This document shows positions 27,655 to 36,231 of a DNA stretch of 64,000 nt, piece after piece (position 1 is the first letter of the stretch; each line of letters starts with the position of its first letter). Both the position numbers and the translations under genes were made by a program. The stretch covers positions 1-64,000 of the forward strand of contig JADJVH010000003.1 of assembly GCA_016716665.1 (NCBI GenBank), written 5' to 3'. The notes below the pieces were generated by a model. That model was not told the origin of the DNA. It did not search any database and was given only the letters and a program-made list of their open reading frames with translations. This DNA comes from Candidatus Opimibacter iunctus (GTDB lineage Bacteria; Bacteroidota; Bacteroidia; Chitinophagales; Saprospiraceae).

Positions 27655-27745
27655 TGATTGACAACCTGACCCCCTGAAAGGGGGACTTGATCCGTTTTAG
27701 TGTTTGATCCGTTTCACCCCCTACCCCCTGAAAGGGGGACTTGAT
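27655..27745. repeat. CCCCCTTTCAGGGGG repeat units, upstream side of DUF559 locus 2
   Basis: Two copies of the palindrome CCCCCTGAAAGGGGG at 27670-27684 and 27724-27738; the second is preceded by ACCCCCTA. Each is followed by ACTTGAT. They are in the opposite orientation to the four units downstream of the DUF559 gene at 28231-28375. Confidence 0.85.
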
Positions 27746-27791
27746 TTTTCTATGGATAAGGATTAATTTAGGATAATAAATTACCAGTATT

Positions 27792-28193
27792 ATGAAAACA
27801 GATATGCACTTTGGTGCATCACCTGAACTATTCAGGCGAGCCAGGGAATTGCGAAAACATCCAACCAAGGCTGAAGAAATCCTTTGGAAACATTTAAGAA
27901 AAAGGCGAATGGGCCACAAATTTCGAAGGCAGCATCCAATGTGGATTTGCATTGTAGATTTCTACTGTCACTATTTACGACTTATCGTTGAAGTTGATGG
28001 CGGAATTCATGAAGAAGCTGAACAGCAGCTTAAAGACAAGGAAAAAACAGAAGGGTTAATAAGTTTGGGATTGCATATCATCCGTTTTTCAAATGAAGAA
28101 GTCTTATTTGATATAGACAATGTACTTGATAAGATCTCACAAGAGATCAGTGAGTTGAAGTACCATCGCTTCAAAGTAAAAAAAAGCAAATAA
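27792..28193 (+). CDS. DUF559 (Vsr-like) endonuclease-domain protein, locus 2
   Basis: Second DUF559 protein in the window, 133 residues. It shares with the locus 1 protein the N-terminus MKTDMHFGASPELF, PTKAEEILWKHLRKRRM, KFRRQHP, DFYC and the acidic EVDGGIH motif, and then a LISLGLHIIRFSNEEV strand typical of the fold. Predicted nuclease of the PD-(D/E)XK type with no proven substrate. It is bracketed by CCCCCTTTCAGGGGG palindromes that point in opposite directions on its two sides, an arrangement like REP elements around REP-associated transposases. The C-terminus is strongly basic (KVKKSK). Confidence 0.85.
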   Translation: MKTDMHFGASPELFRRARELRKHPTKAEEILWKHLRKRRMGHKFRRQHPMWICIVDFYCHYLRLIVEVDGGIHEEAEQQLKDKEKTEGLISLGLHIIRFSNEEVLFDIDNVLDKISQEISELKYHRFKVKKSK

Positions 28194-28230
28194 GCCCTTT
28201 TAATACTTTATTAAAAGAATTCTCTCTTCT

Positions 28231-28375
28231 CCCCCTTTCAGGGGGACAGGGGGTCATACGGAGCATTCCCCCCTTTCAGGGGGACAGGGGGTCATACCGG
28301 GCATTCCCCCCTTTCAGGGGGACAGGGGGTCATACGGAGCAAACCCCCCTTTTAGGGGGCAGGGGGGTAAATTTT
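28231..28375. repeat. Four-unit 38-bp tandem repeat, downstream side of DUF559 locus 2
   Basis: Units start at 28231, 28269, 28307 and 28345 with CCCCCTTTCAGGGGG (last unit CCCCCTTTTAGGGGG), each followed by ACAGGGGGTCATAC and a short linker. Period is exactly 38 bases. The linkers are nearly identical, so this is not a CRISPR array. A related single copy (GCCCCTTTAGGGGGCTAGGGGGT) is at 42885-42907. Confidence 0.9.
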
Positions 28376-28473
28376 GCCAACTCCCCTTTATCCGCTACCT
28401 TGCCTGCCTCATATTCAGAAACGCAGTAAAGGCGTTATCTATAGATAAATTCACCTTTAACAAATCTTATTCG

Positions 28474-29079
28474 ATGAATGTAATTGAACTACTCCAGGGC
28501 CAGCTTGACGACAACCTAATCAATCAACTGACACAACATATAGGAGCGGAATCGACCGAACAAACACAAGCTGCTGCTTCAGGGATTATTTCTACCCTCG
28601 TCGCCGGCCTGAATAAAAATGCAGCTACCCCTGAAGGCGCCAATGCGCTGGTCTCTGCCATAGACCGTGATCATGACGGAAGTATCCTGGAAGATGTAGC
28701 AGGCTTTTTGCTGGGCAACAAACAAACAGCAAATACGAGTACACTCAATGGCGCAGGCATCCTGGGCCATATCCTCGGTGGTAAGCAATCCGGTGTCAGT
28801 GATATGCTTTCAAAAGCCACTGGCCTCGATTCAGCGCAGATCGGAAAACTGATGATATCACTGGCCCCGATGGTCCTTGCCGCACTGGGTAAAGCCCGTA
28901 GCCAGCAATCAGTGAGTGTGGATAATATCGGTGATCTGCTGTCAGGCAGTGTCAAGTCACAGGCTAACCAGCAACAGGAAATGGGAATACTCCAGCGTTT
29001 CCTTGATGCCGATGGGGATGGCAGTGTGATGGATGATATTGCCAATATGGGTATGAAGTTTTTTCTAAACCGGAAATAA
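28474..29079 (+). CDS. DUF937 domain protein
   Basis: Predicted 201-residue protein without signal peptide. The N-terminal half matches DUF937 (MNVIELLQGQLDDNLINQLTQHIGAESTEQTQAAASGIISTLVAGL), a helical, Ala/Gly-rich domain of unknown function; the middle is GAGILGHILGGKQSGVSDMLSKATGLDSAQIGKLMISLAPMVLAALGK. Two Asp-rich loops (DRDHDGSILEDV and DADGDGSVMDDI) resemble calcium-binding EF-hand or dockerin loops and mark an internal duplication. Function unknown. A near-consensus promoter box TACCTTGC lies at 28396-28403. Confidence 0.8.
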   Translation: MNVIELLQGQLDDNLINQLTQHIGAESTEQTQAAASGIISTLVAGLNKNAATPEGANALVSAIDRDHDGSILEDVAGFLLGNKQTANTSTLNGAGILGHILGGKQSGVSDMLSKATGLDSAQIGKLMISLAPMVLAALGKARSQQSVSVDNIGDLLSGSVKSQANQQQEMGILQRFLDADGDGSVMDDIANMGMKFFLNRK

Positions 29080-29127
29080 TAAGTCCCATGGTCCTCATGG
29101 TGGACCTGAACGTTGCTGAACATTTAT

Positions 29128-30156
29128 ATGGAATCGATTCAATTTAGAAAAGCTACTGCATGGCTGATACCCACAGTCCTTTTCACTATTGCCCTTTTTG
29201 CGTGCAAAAAATCTGGTTCTGCAGATACTGATATGGGCTTGACCGGAGATCCGGTCATCGATAACCTGACAGAGGCCATCGAAGCCACCCCGAATGACCC
29301 TTCCCTCTATCTCAAGCGAAGTGAGATCTTCTATGAGCGCAAAGCCTATGACCAGGCTGTGCAGGACCTGGCCAGGGTGATGAAACTAGACTCCACAAAT
29401 CTCAAAGCCCACCACCTGCTCGCAGATGTGTATCTCGATTCCTACCAATCCGCACTTGCCCTCCAGACCATGCAACGCGCGGCAATGCTCTACCCGGACA
29501 GTATCAACACTAAGTTGAAATTGTCCGAATTTCAACTGATCCTCAAGCAATATGACGGGGCACTCTCAACCCTGGCCGATATCATGAAAATCCATCCAGG
29601 TGATCCTGAAGCCTTGTTTATGCTCGGCATGGTATATCGTGACCAGGGAAAAACGGACCTGGCCATAGGCGCTTTCCAATCCGCCGTGGAACGCAATCCC
29701 GAGATGAGTGAAGCCTGGGTCATCCTCGGTGACCTAATGGACCGCACCCACAATCCACTGGCCATCCAGTATTTTGACAATGCCATCAGGGTAGCGCCTA
29801 ATAATGTAGCCGCATGGCACGCAAAGGCCTACTTCCTGCAAAACAATGATAAGATCGATGAAGCACTGAAAATCTATCGCCATATCCACACCCTGGATCC
29901 CCAGTACCCCGAAGCCTATCTCAATGCAGGTATCCTTCTGATGTACCGCGATAGCCTCGATACGGCCATGAAAGAACTCAATATCCTCAATGGCATAGAT
30001 CCAGCCAATCCGGCGGCATGGTTTTACAAAGGCAAGATCTACCACCTCAAAGGCGACAAAGTCCAGGCCAAATCCGCATACGAGCAAGCCCTACGCCTTG
30101 ATCCTAATTATGACCAGGCAAAGGATGGATTGCAGGAGTTGGAAAGTGGGCAGTAG
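29128..30156 (+). CDS. TPR-repeat lipoprotein
   Basis: Predicted lipoprotein of 342 residues. The ATG at 29128 opens a signal peptide with a lipobox around TIALFAC. After a short linker the protein is a solenoid of about eight tetratricopeptide repeats (for example AYDQAVQDLARVMKLDSTNLKAHHLLADVYLDS and DKVQAKSAYEQALRLDPNYDQAKDGL), i.e. a protein-protein scaffold. It follows DUF937 by 48 bases and may be co-transcribed. Similar lipoproteins participate in envelope complexes, but the partner here is unknown. Confidence 0.85.
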   Translation: MESIQFRKATAWLIPTVLFTIALFACKKSGSADTDMGLTGDPVIDNLTEAIEATPNDPSLYLKRSEIFYERKAYDQAVQDLARVMKLDSTNLKAHHLLADVYLDSYQSALALQTMQRAAMLYPDSINTKLKLSEFQLILKQYDGALSTLADIMKIHPGDPEALFMLGMVYRDQGKTDLAIGAFQSAVERNPEMSEAWVILGDLMDRTHNPLAIQYFDNAIRVAPNNVAAWHAKAYFLQNNDKIDEALKIYRHIHTLDPQYPEAYLNAGILLMYRDSLDTAMKELNILNGIDPANPAAWFYKGKIYHLKGDKVQAKSAYEQALRLDPNYDQAKDGLQELESGQ

Positions 30157-30298
30157 GCAGTCGGCAATGGGCAGTCGGCAGTTAATTTTACTCCGTGACC
30201 TCCGTGTAAAATCTCCGTGCTCTCTCCCGCATACTTTGCTGAAGCAATGGCGGGATCTTCGCTGCGCTACGACGTGCGGAACATTTCAATTTTGGTGT
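30157..30298. repeat. Stutter repeat (GGCAGTCGGCAGT) and dispersed repeat, copy 1
   Basis: Directly after the TPR stop come degenerate tandem words GTGGGCAGTAGGCAGTCGGC at 30147-30182, then from 30187 a dispersed repeat containing CTCCGTG, AAATCTCCG, TTTGCTGAAGCAATGGCGGG and CGACGTGCG in that order. The same order of motifs recurs in reverse complement at about 51110-51225. Confidence 0.7.
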
Positions 30299-31420
30299 CT
30301 ATTTGTAAACACGCTGACGATAGTGATCTACATACTGTCCATCGGTGGTGTAGTACTCTCCCATCACATCAGCAGTGAGGCAACTGTGGACTGGCAACCA
30401 TAGCGAAAGATCTCCCGGTGTGCACAGGTGAAAATTGTCTTCATTGCATTGCACGATACCGTGCTCCTGGGACAGGGAAATAAGAAATGGATTTCGCTCT
30501 ACATTTGCAGTCGACCAGGATCCTCCAGTGATGTCTACCATCCTTCCAAAACATTTCCGTCCACCCTCGAGTGTGAGAAAATCCTTGGAGAAATGAATTG
30601 CTCCGCCATAGATAATCCACTGCATACGTTCAGGATGAACAGCAACAACGGGACAAGCCATAGCCACAGCTATATCATCAAGTGTGCATGCTCCGATCTC
30701 CTCCTGCATGAGGTCATAGAAGACAAAATTACCGGGCCGCAACTCATCCACTGGCCCAAACTGCTCCACCATCGAAGCACCTGGCGTATCCCCAAGTGAA
30801 ATCAATAAATCCGGAAACCGATCCGCAAATGCCTCTCTCAATTCCACCAGCGCCGCCAGGGAATGATTATAGACCTGCTGCACTTCTGTCATTGACCTGC
30901 TTTGATAGGTATGCCCTGCATGCGCAAGGAAACCTACAAAATTCAGGTTGGGGTATTTACTTATCCTTTCAGCCATGGCTGCCAGACTAGATATTTCTTC
31001 AGGCCGGATACCTGTGCGGTGAGTGCCTACATCAATTTTGATCCAAATGGATAAGGGAACCTGAAGATTAGTCCCAAGAAAATCTATTGAGCTTGTATCC
31101 AGTACCAACAGACCCAGGTTAACTTCTGAAGCCAGCCCCCTAATTTCCTCCACCTGGCGGATGTTGACAGGAAAAGCTACGGTGATATCCTCCCATCCTG
31201 CAGCTGCAAAATATTTAGCCATGCCAATGGATGAGACAGTGATCTGATCAATACCCTCGTGATTAAACCACCGGCCTATCATCTTTGATTGGTGTGTTTT
31301 AAAATGCGGCCTCAGGGTTACGCCCTGCTCCCTTGCTTTCTGACAAAGACGATGGATGTTGGCTTTGCAGCGCCTCTCATCAAGGAGAAGGCTTGGTTGG
31401 GATATGGTATCAATAAACAT
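30299..31420 (-). CDS. PLP-dependent D-threonine aldolase/D-serine dehydratase-like protein
   Basis: Cytoplasmic fold-type III PLP enzyme of 373 residues. The alanine-racemase-like barrel begins with QPSLLLDERRCKANI, and the PLP lysine is K41 in RPHFKTHQ. The C-terminal DSD1 domain (about 250-365) has the metal-site pattern LPVHSCLTADVMG near the end with His and Cys. Related enzymes cleave D-threonine to glycine and acetaldehyde or deaminate D-serine, using PLP plus a divalent metal. Which of these it does cannot be decided from sequence. The gene is convergent with the TPR gene and has no close partner. Confidence 0.88.
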   Translation of the reverse strand: MFIDTISQPSLLLDERRCKANIHRLCQKAREQGVTLRPHFKTHQSKMIGRWFNHEGIDQITVSSIGMAKYFAAAGWEDITVAFPVNIRQVEEIRGLASEVNLGLLVLDTSSIDFLGTNLQVPLSIWIKIDVGTHRTGIRPEEISSLAAMAERISKYPNLNFVGFLAHAGHTYQSRSMTEVQQVYNHSLAALVELREAFADRFPDLLISLGDTPGASMVEQFGPVDELRPGNFVFYDLMQEEIGACTLDDIAVAMACPVVAVHPERMQWIIYGGAIHFSKDFLTLEGGRKCFGRMVDITGGSWSTANVERNPFLISLSQEHGIVQCNEDNFHLCTPGDLSLWLPVHSCLTADVMGEYYTTDGQYVDHYRQRVYK

Positions 31421-31754
31421 ACAGTCGGGTAGAATAGTCGGGTGAAAATAAGGAGTATCCTTCGTGAAAGAATGTAAGACAGTGAGAAAGTAAGAGGCAT
31501 GAGCCAGAGCGTGGGTGTGTCTTGTTTCTGCGTGCCTACAGCATCATGGTGCGTGTGGTCCTGGCCAGAGGCCAGCGTCGTCATCCCGGCCCAGCCGGAA
31601 TAGGTGGTCGCGAAGCCATGGTCGGAGCATAAAACAGAAATCTTGTACTTTTATCTATCATTGTCCGATCATTTTAAAAACAAAACAGCGATACACTTGC
31701 CCTACCCCGCCTACCCGGTCATCGTAGTACTCGTTTACGTCAATATGCAGGCAG

Positions 31755-33614
31755 ATGATTGATTTCCTCAGAAAATTTAACTGGTTGTTCCCGCAACTGG
31801 TGCTATTTACATTGGTGCTGGGGACATTTGGCTTCCATCAGCATGCCATCATGCATGACAACCCGATAGACTGGCTTTCCAGCCTTTACCTCAGCCTGCA
31901 GTTGTTTGTGATGAATTCAGGAGGGGTAGCGGGACCCATACCAATGACCCTGGAGATATCAAGATTTCTGGCGCCTTCGCTGACTGCAGGAGGTATATTC
32001 ATCGCCCTATGGGAACCACTCAACCAGAACTATGTCCTCTTCCGGATACGCTTCTGGAAAGACCATATCGTCGTCTGCGGGTTGAGTAAAAAAGCGGAAC
32101 TGCTCATCCTAGACCATCTCAAGCACAAAACTGACAAGGTCAATATCGTCGTGATCGAACCCAATACTGAACATGGTAGCATCAGCTACATGCGCAAGAG
32201 AGGTGTCGTCATCCTCGAAGGAAATGCCATCGATGAGGATATGCTCCATAAAGCCAATATCCTCAAGGCCCGGGTGCTGCTCGCCCTGACCAATGATGAG
32301 AAAATCAATATCCATGTAGCCCAGAAAGCTACCCATATCTATAACCAATTTCCCGCAGAACTCCTCCCCAACAATATCCTGCAGGTGGTATTACATATTG
32401 ATGATTTCTACACCATGAATATTTTCAAGGAATTCCACGAGAAGGCGATTCCGGAAAATATTGAATTCCGCAAGGGGGGCAGCAAGATGGATTACCATGT
32501 CTTTTCGATCTACCAGCTGGCCGCCATCCACATGATTGACAATTACTGCCCTGACAAGTATGTGAGCCTGGCCACTAATGACGACCCTCCGGCTCACCTG
32601 CTGATCATGGGTGACAACCTGGCCACACAATACCTGATCCTCGAAGCGGCGCAGATGTACCACTTTGCCAATCTCAAGAAAACCCGGATCACGGTAGTCG
32701 CAGATGATATCAAGGAGATCTCCTCTAAAATCAATTCGCTCTACCCGTTCCTCGAAAAAACAGTGGAAGTCAGGTATATCAACAAGGAAGATTTCTTCGT
32801 TGATCCTTGCCCTGTCCCTTGCGATGATATCTCAGTATGCTTTGTTGCCCTGGATGACGATGGCAAGAGCGTGTATTACAGCCGCAAACTCAGACAGCAC
32901 TTATTTTCCCAGGGCCGCAATTCGATGGAAAGTAGCCTGCGTTCGTATAACCGCTATGCGGATTTTGAAAAATCGACTCCACCCATCAAGGCATTGCTCC
33001 CCAGGAACACTGCGCTGGTCAACATATTCAAGGATGTGGCTTTTGAAATGAAGGCCCTCAACATCGAACTCATCAACATGGACGATGAGGTATGCAATAA
33101 AAAGACGATTGTAGACAATCGTAAAGAGGAGGATTTTATCGCCAAGCATATCCATTATGAATGGGCCAAGAGCCAGGCGGCAAAAAACAAAACTAAACTG
33201 GGCTCCATGCAGGATGAATGGGACTTGATCAAGGACAGCCAGAAAGATTCCAACCGACTCCCGGCAAGGCACCTCTTTATCAAGCTGCGCTTTGTCCATG
33301 CAGATTTATCGGACCAGACTACCGGAGAGGAGCTTGATTTTGATTCCTTGGAACCCGAAGTCTGGGACAGGATAGCCCGTATGGAGCACAATCGCTGGAA
33401 TGCTGAAAAGTATATCAACGGGTTTGTTCAGATCGAAGGCGTGAATGACAAGAACCTTGGGAACTTCCTGAAAGGGAACCTCAAATGCCACTGGGATCTG
33501 GTTCCATTTGATGACCTGAGCAAGGAAACACAGGATTATGACAAGTTTACGTTCAGGATGGCCCCGGTGATCGCTCATCTCAATAAGAAACGGATTCTGA
33601 AGCGGGAAATGTAA
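31755..33614 (+). CDS. Channel-like 2-TM TrkA-N protein with C-terminal RyR domain
   Basis: Predicted inner-membrane protein of 619 residues. Two membrane helices (about 13-32 and 65-85) flank a pore-loop-like segment, LYLSLQLFVMNSGGVAG. Two Rossmann-like RCK/TrkA-N regions follow, starting at DHIVVCGLSKKAELLIL (about 102) and HLLIMGDNLATQYLILEA (about 280); the glycine motif of the first is degenerate (GLSKKA instead of GxGxxG). The C-terminal 100 residues are a prokaryotic RyR domain: MEHNRWNAEKYINGF (about 545-559) and the partner block HWDLVPFDDLSKETQDYDK. In comparative-genomic work, prokaryotic RyR domains have been proposed to sense NAD- or nucleotide-derived ligands in conflict and signalling systems. 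The next gene on the same strand, 158 bases on, encodes a TIR protein. Confidence 0.8.
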   Translation: MIDFLRKFNWLFPQLVLFTLVLGTFGFHQHAIMHDNPIDWLSSLYLSLQLFVMNSGGVAGPIPMTLEISRFLAPSLTAGGIFIALWEPLNQNYVLFRIRFWKDHIVVCGLSKKAELLILDHLKHKTDKVNIVVIEPNTEHGSISYMRKRGVVILEGNAIDEDMLHKANILKARVLLALTNDEKINIHVAQKATHIYNQFPAELLPNNILQVVLHIDDFYTMNIFKEFHEKAIPENIEFRKGGSKMDYHVFSIYQLAAIHMIDNYCPDKYVSLATNDDPPAHLLIMGDNLATQYLILEAAQMYHFANLKKTRITVVADDIKEISSKINSLYPFLEKTVEVRYINKEDFFVDPCPVPCDDISVCFVALDDDGKSVYYSRKLRQHLFSQGRNSMESSLRSYNRYADFEKSTPPIKALLPRNTALVNIFKDVAFEMKALNIELINMDDEVCNKKTIVDNRKEEDFIAKHIHYEWAKSQAAKNKTKLGSMQDEWDLIKDSQKDSNRLPARHLFIKLRFVHADLSDQTTGEELDFDSLEPEVWDRIARMEHNRWNAEKYINGFVQIEGVNDKNLGNFLKGNLKCHWDLVPFDDLSKETQDYDKFTFRMAPVIAHLNKKRILKREM

Positions 33615-33772
33615 AATCCCTGTAAGACCTTTCCAATTACTCAATGAAAGCGACCAGATACTCTAAAATTCAAGGAATTTCCATAATTTGGCTCGATATT
33701 GCCTCAAAATTGCACGGGAGTGTTCTTCACGTTGCAGACATACACAGCGCTAACGGTATATTAGAATAGAAC

Positions 33773-35851
33773 ATGTCCACGCAGAAAATCTTTTTTAGCT
33801 ACTCCAGGGCTGATTCGCCATTTGCACTTACGCTGGCGAAAGACCTACGTGAAGCAGGCGCAGACATTTGGATTGACCAGCTTGATATCCCGGCAGGCAG
33901 CCATTGGGATGCTGCTGTAGAAAAAGCCTTGAATTCTTCTGCCTACGTCCTGGTGATCCTCACCACTTCCTCTACCCAATCCACCAATGTCATGGATGAG
34001 GTATCCTTTGCCCTTGAATCCGGCAAGAAAATCATCCCGGTACTCCTGGAAGATTGCCTTGCCCCTTTCAGGCTGAGAAGGCTTCAACGGATTGACTTTA
34101 CATCTGACTATACGACCGGTTTCAACCAGTTGATTGTTTCCCTCGGCCTCAATCCAGGTGGAGAAGGAAAAGCATCAGGGATTCCGGTTGAAAATATCCA
34201 AGTGGATGCCTCATCGCCAGTGTCCGCCTCCAAAGAGGCACATGACAAAGAAAAGAGAGACAATACCCTTTGGGAAGAAGCGTGCAGAGTCAACACCATA
34301 GCATCATACAGGAAATACCTCAATGAAAGCGCGGGAGGATTATTTGAAGATGAGGCCAAATTGATGATCAAGCAACTGGAGGTAGAGCAGAAGGAGGAAG
34401 AACTCGAAGCGTTGCTGTGGAAGAAAGCAAAGACTGAGCACTCCAAGATCCTATATCAACATTACCTGCAGGAGCATCCTCAGGGCAACTATAAGACACT
34501 GGCCCTTGCTGCCATAGCCGAATTTGAAAAAGCTGAAAAACAGGAAGAACTGAGGCTGAAGGAAATCGCAGCCCAGCAAGAAAGAGAAAGAGTGCAGAAA
34601 GCAGCAGCGGAAAAAGAAAAAGCAGATCAACTTGAAAAGGAACGTCTGCAGAAAGCAAAGGAAGAAAAAGAAAAGGCAGATCAGCTCGAAAGGGAGCGTC
34701 TCCAGAAAGTAAAGGAGGAAAAAGAAAAGGCAGATCAACTCGAAAAGGAACGTCTGCAGAAAGCAAAGGAGGAAAAAGAAAAGCAGCTTCAACTCGAGCG
34801 TGAAAAAGCTCAGCAAGCTAAAATAGAAAAGGAGAAAGCACTGGCTATCGAACGCGAAAAGGCTCAGCGCGAAAAGGAAGAAAAAGAAAAACAACTTCGG
34901 CTCGAAAAGGAAAAAGCACAGCGCGAAAAGGAAGAAAGAGAAAAGCAGAAGCAAGAGGAAAAAGAGAAAGCAGCACTTGCCAAAAAGTTAGAGAAAGAAA
35001 AAGCCGAAAAAGAAAGGATTGCCAATGGCGGGGCACCTGCCCCTTCAGGAGGCAGTAAAAAATATATCTTCATCGGTGGAGGCTTACTTGCGATTTGTGC
35101 GGTGATCTTCTTTATGACCAGGGGAGGTGGTGATGTAAAAGATGATCGCGTTGCCTGGAAAGAAGCATTGCAAAAAAATGACAGCACGGCATTTGCCAAT
35201 TATATAGCACAATACCCTGCAGGTAAATATATTGATCTTGCCAAGGTTCGTATTGACTCACTCTACTGGGTGCATAAAGATATCCGCGATAGCCTCGCGG
35301 CACTAAGTTCCTCAACCGTGGCCACACCAGAGCCACCAAAAACGAATACCATCACTACCCCACCAGTGGAAGCAAAACCCGATCCGGCACCAAAGACAAA
35401 TACGGAGACGAATCCAAAAACAAATACCCCGGTCAAGCCTAAACAAACCTCCCCTGAAAAGCCCAAGCAAAATACTTCTCCGAATACTGCCGGTAAAATC
35501 AGCCTGGGCCAGGAGTATGGCGGTGGCATAGTCATCTACGTGAATCCGAAAGGAGATCACGGCATGATCGTATCCAGCAAGGAAGTTGGTAGTGTCGATT
35601 GGGAAAAAGCACAAAAAATATGCGCTGCTTATAAAGTCGGCTCCTTTGGCAGCTGGCGCCTCCCTTCAAAAGATGAATTGAATATCATCTATCAAAACCG
35701 CAAGTTCCTCGGGACCTACAACAAAGGCAACTATTGGAGCGCCTCCGAAGAAGGAAAGAACAGTGCTACAGTTATCAATTTTGCCAATGGCAACCAGGGC
35801 AAGAGCAACAAGCAGTCTGCAAATGCGGTGCGGGCTGTCAGGCCTTTTTAA
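33773..35851 (+). CDS. TIR - coiled coil - TM - DUF1566 (Lcl-like) protein
   Basis: Predicted membrane-anchored signalling protein of 692 residues. The N-terminal TIR domain (1-126) begins KIFFSYSRADSPFA and has DEVSFALESGKKIIPVLL, in which Glu76 is at the position of the catalytic Glu of NADase TIR domains. A linker with short repeats (about 165-250) leads into a highly charged coiled coil (about 250-420) built of repeated EKEKADQLEKERLQKAK words. One membrane helix (about 430-448, FIGGGLLAICAVIFF) is followed by a Pro/Thr/Lys-rich stalk and a C-terminal DUF1566/Lcl domain (about 575-692; GSWRLPSKDELNIIY, GNYWSASEE), which should be periplasmic. The layout suggests that an envelope signal controls a cytoplasmic TIR enzyme. 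Activity is inferred. Confidence 0.82.
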   Translation: MSTQKIFFSYSRADSPFALTLAKDLREAGADIWIDQLDIPAGSHWDAAVEKALNSSAYVLVILTTSSTQSTNVMDEVSFALESGKKIIPVLLEDCLAPFRLRRLQRIDFTSDYTTGFNQLIVSLGLNPGGEGKASGIPVENIQVDASSPVSASKEAHDKEKRDNTLWEEACRVNTIASYRKYLNESAGGLFEDEAKLMIKQLEVEQKEEELEALLWKKAKTEHSKILYQHYLQEHPQGNYKTLALAAIAEFEKAEKQEELRLKEIAAQQERERVQKAAAEKEKADQLEKERLQKAKEEKEKADQLERERLQKVKEEKEKADQLEKERLQKAKEEKEKQLQLEREKAQQAKIEKEKALAIEREKAQREKEEKEKQLRLEKEKAQREKEEREKQKQEEKEKAALAKKLEKEKAEKERIANGGAPAPSGGSKKYIFIGGGLLAICAVIFFMTRGGGDVKDDRVAWKEALQKNDSTAFANYIAQYPAGKYIDLAKVRIDSLYWVHKDIRDSLAALSSSTVATPEPPKTNTITTPPVEAKPDPAPKTNTETNPKTNTPVKPKQTSPEKPKQNTSPNTAGKISLGQEYGGGIVIYVNPKGDHGMIVSSKEVGSVDWEKAQKICAAYKVGSFGSWRLPSKDELNIIYQNRKFLGTYNKGNYWSASEEGKNSATVINFANGNQGKSNKQSANAVRAVRPF

Positions 35852-35902
35852 TAGCAAGGAGCAGGGGGCCGGGAGCAAGGAGCATAATTCTTATAGTGAT
35901 AT

Positions 35903-35931
35903 AAAAAAAGCAGGCTAAGCCTGCTTTTTTT
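35903..35931. terminator. Bidirectional Rho-independent terminator after the TIR gene
   Basis: AAAAAAAGCAGGC, loop TAA, GCCTGCTTTTTTT: a 6-bp GC stem extended by A/T pairs. It follows the TIR gene by about 50 bases; the spacer holds the stutter words AGCAAGGAGC at 35853-35862 and 35874-35883. Confidence 0.85.
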
Positions 35932-35942
35932 ATATCCTTCTG

Positions 35943-36003
35943 TTGGTTCAAGTCTTCAGACTTGAACCTGATATCTGCTTGTCTCCTGACGAGCGGAGTG
36001 AAT
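35943..36003. repeat. Hairpin repeat unit (TTCAAG/CTCGTC family), copy 2, reversed
   Basis: GGTTCAAGTCTTCAGACTTG followed by AACC, and then GTCTCCTGACGAGCGGAG, is the reverse complement arrangement of 25501-25552. From 36004 to 36231 no gene is visible. Confidence 0.8.
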
Positions 36004-36231
36004 TCCATAATGTCCTGGCACTAATCAAAGTGTACGAAACTCACCATCTATCTAAAATCTCCTGCTTTAGATTTAAGAGCGCCGCAAATAACCGCTTGGT
36101 GATGAAATATCCCTTTTGATTGTCAGGATATTGCCGGAATTGCAATTAACTGTATACTAGTTATTAGAAGCGCCCTTAACTTAGGTTAAATTTCTCCTGC
36201 TTCACACCGGCAGGTGGCAAAGAACATAACT

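Noticed and set aside
28231..28375. Regular 38-bp repeat that could be taken for a CRISPR array
   Set aside because: The segments between palindromes are nearly identical from unit to unit instead of being unique spacers, and no cas gene is in the window.
34451..34954. Minus-strand frame rich in Leu and Phe opposite the TIR gene
   Set aside because: It is the mirror of the Lys/Glu coiled-coil region (GAA/AAG codons read as TTC/CTT), not a membrane protein.
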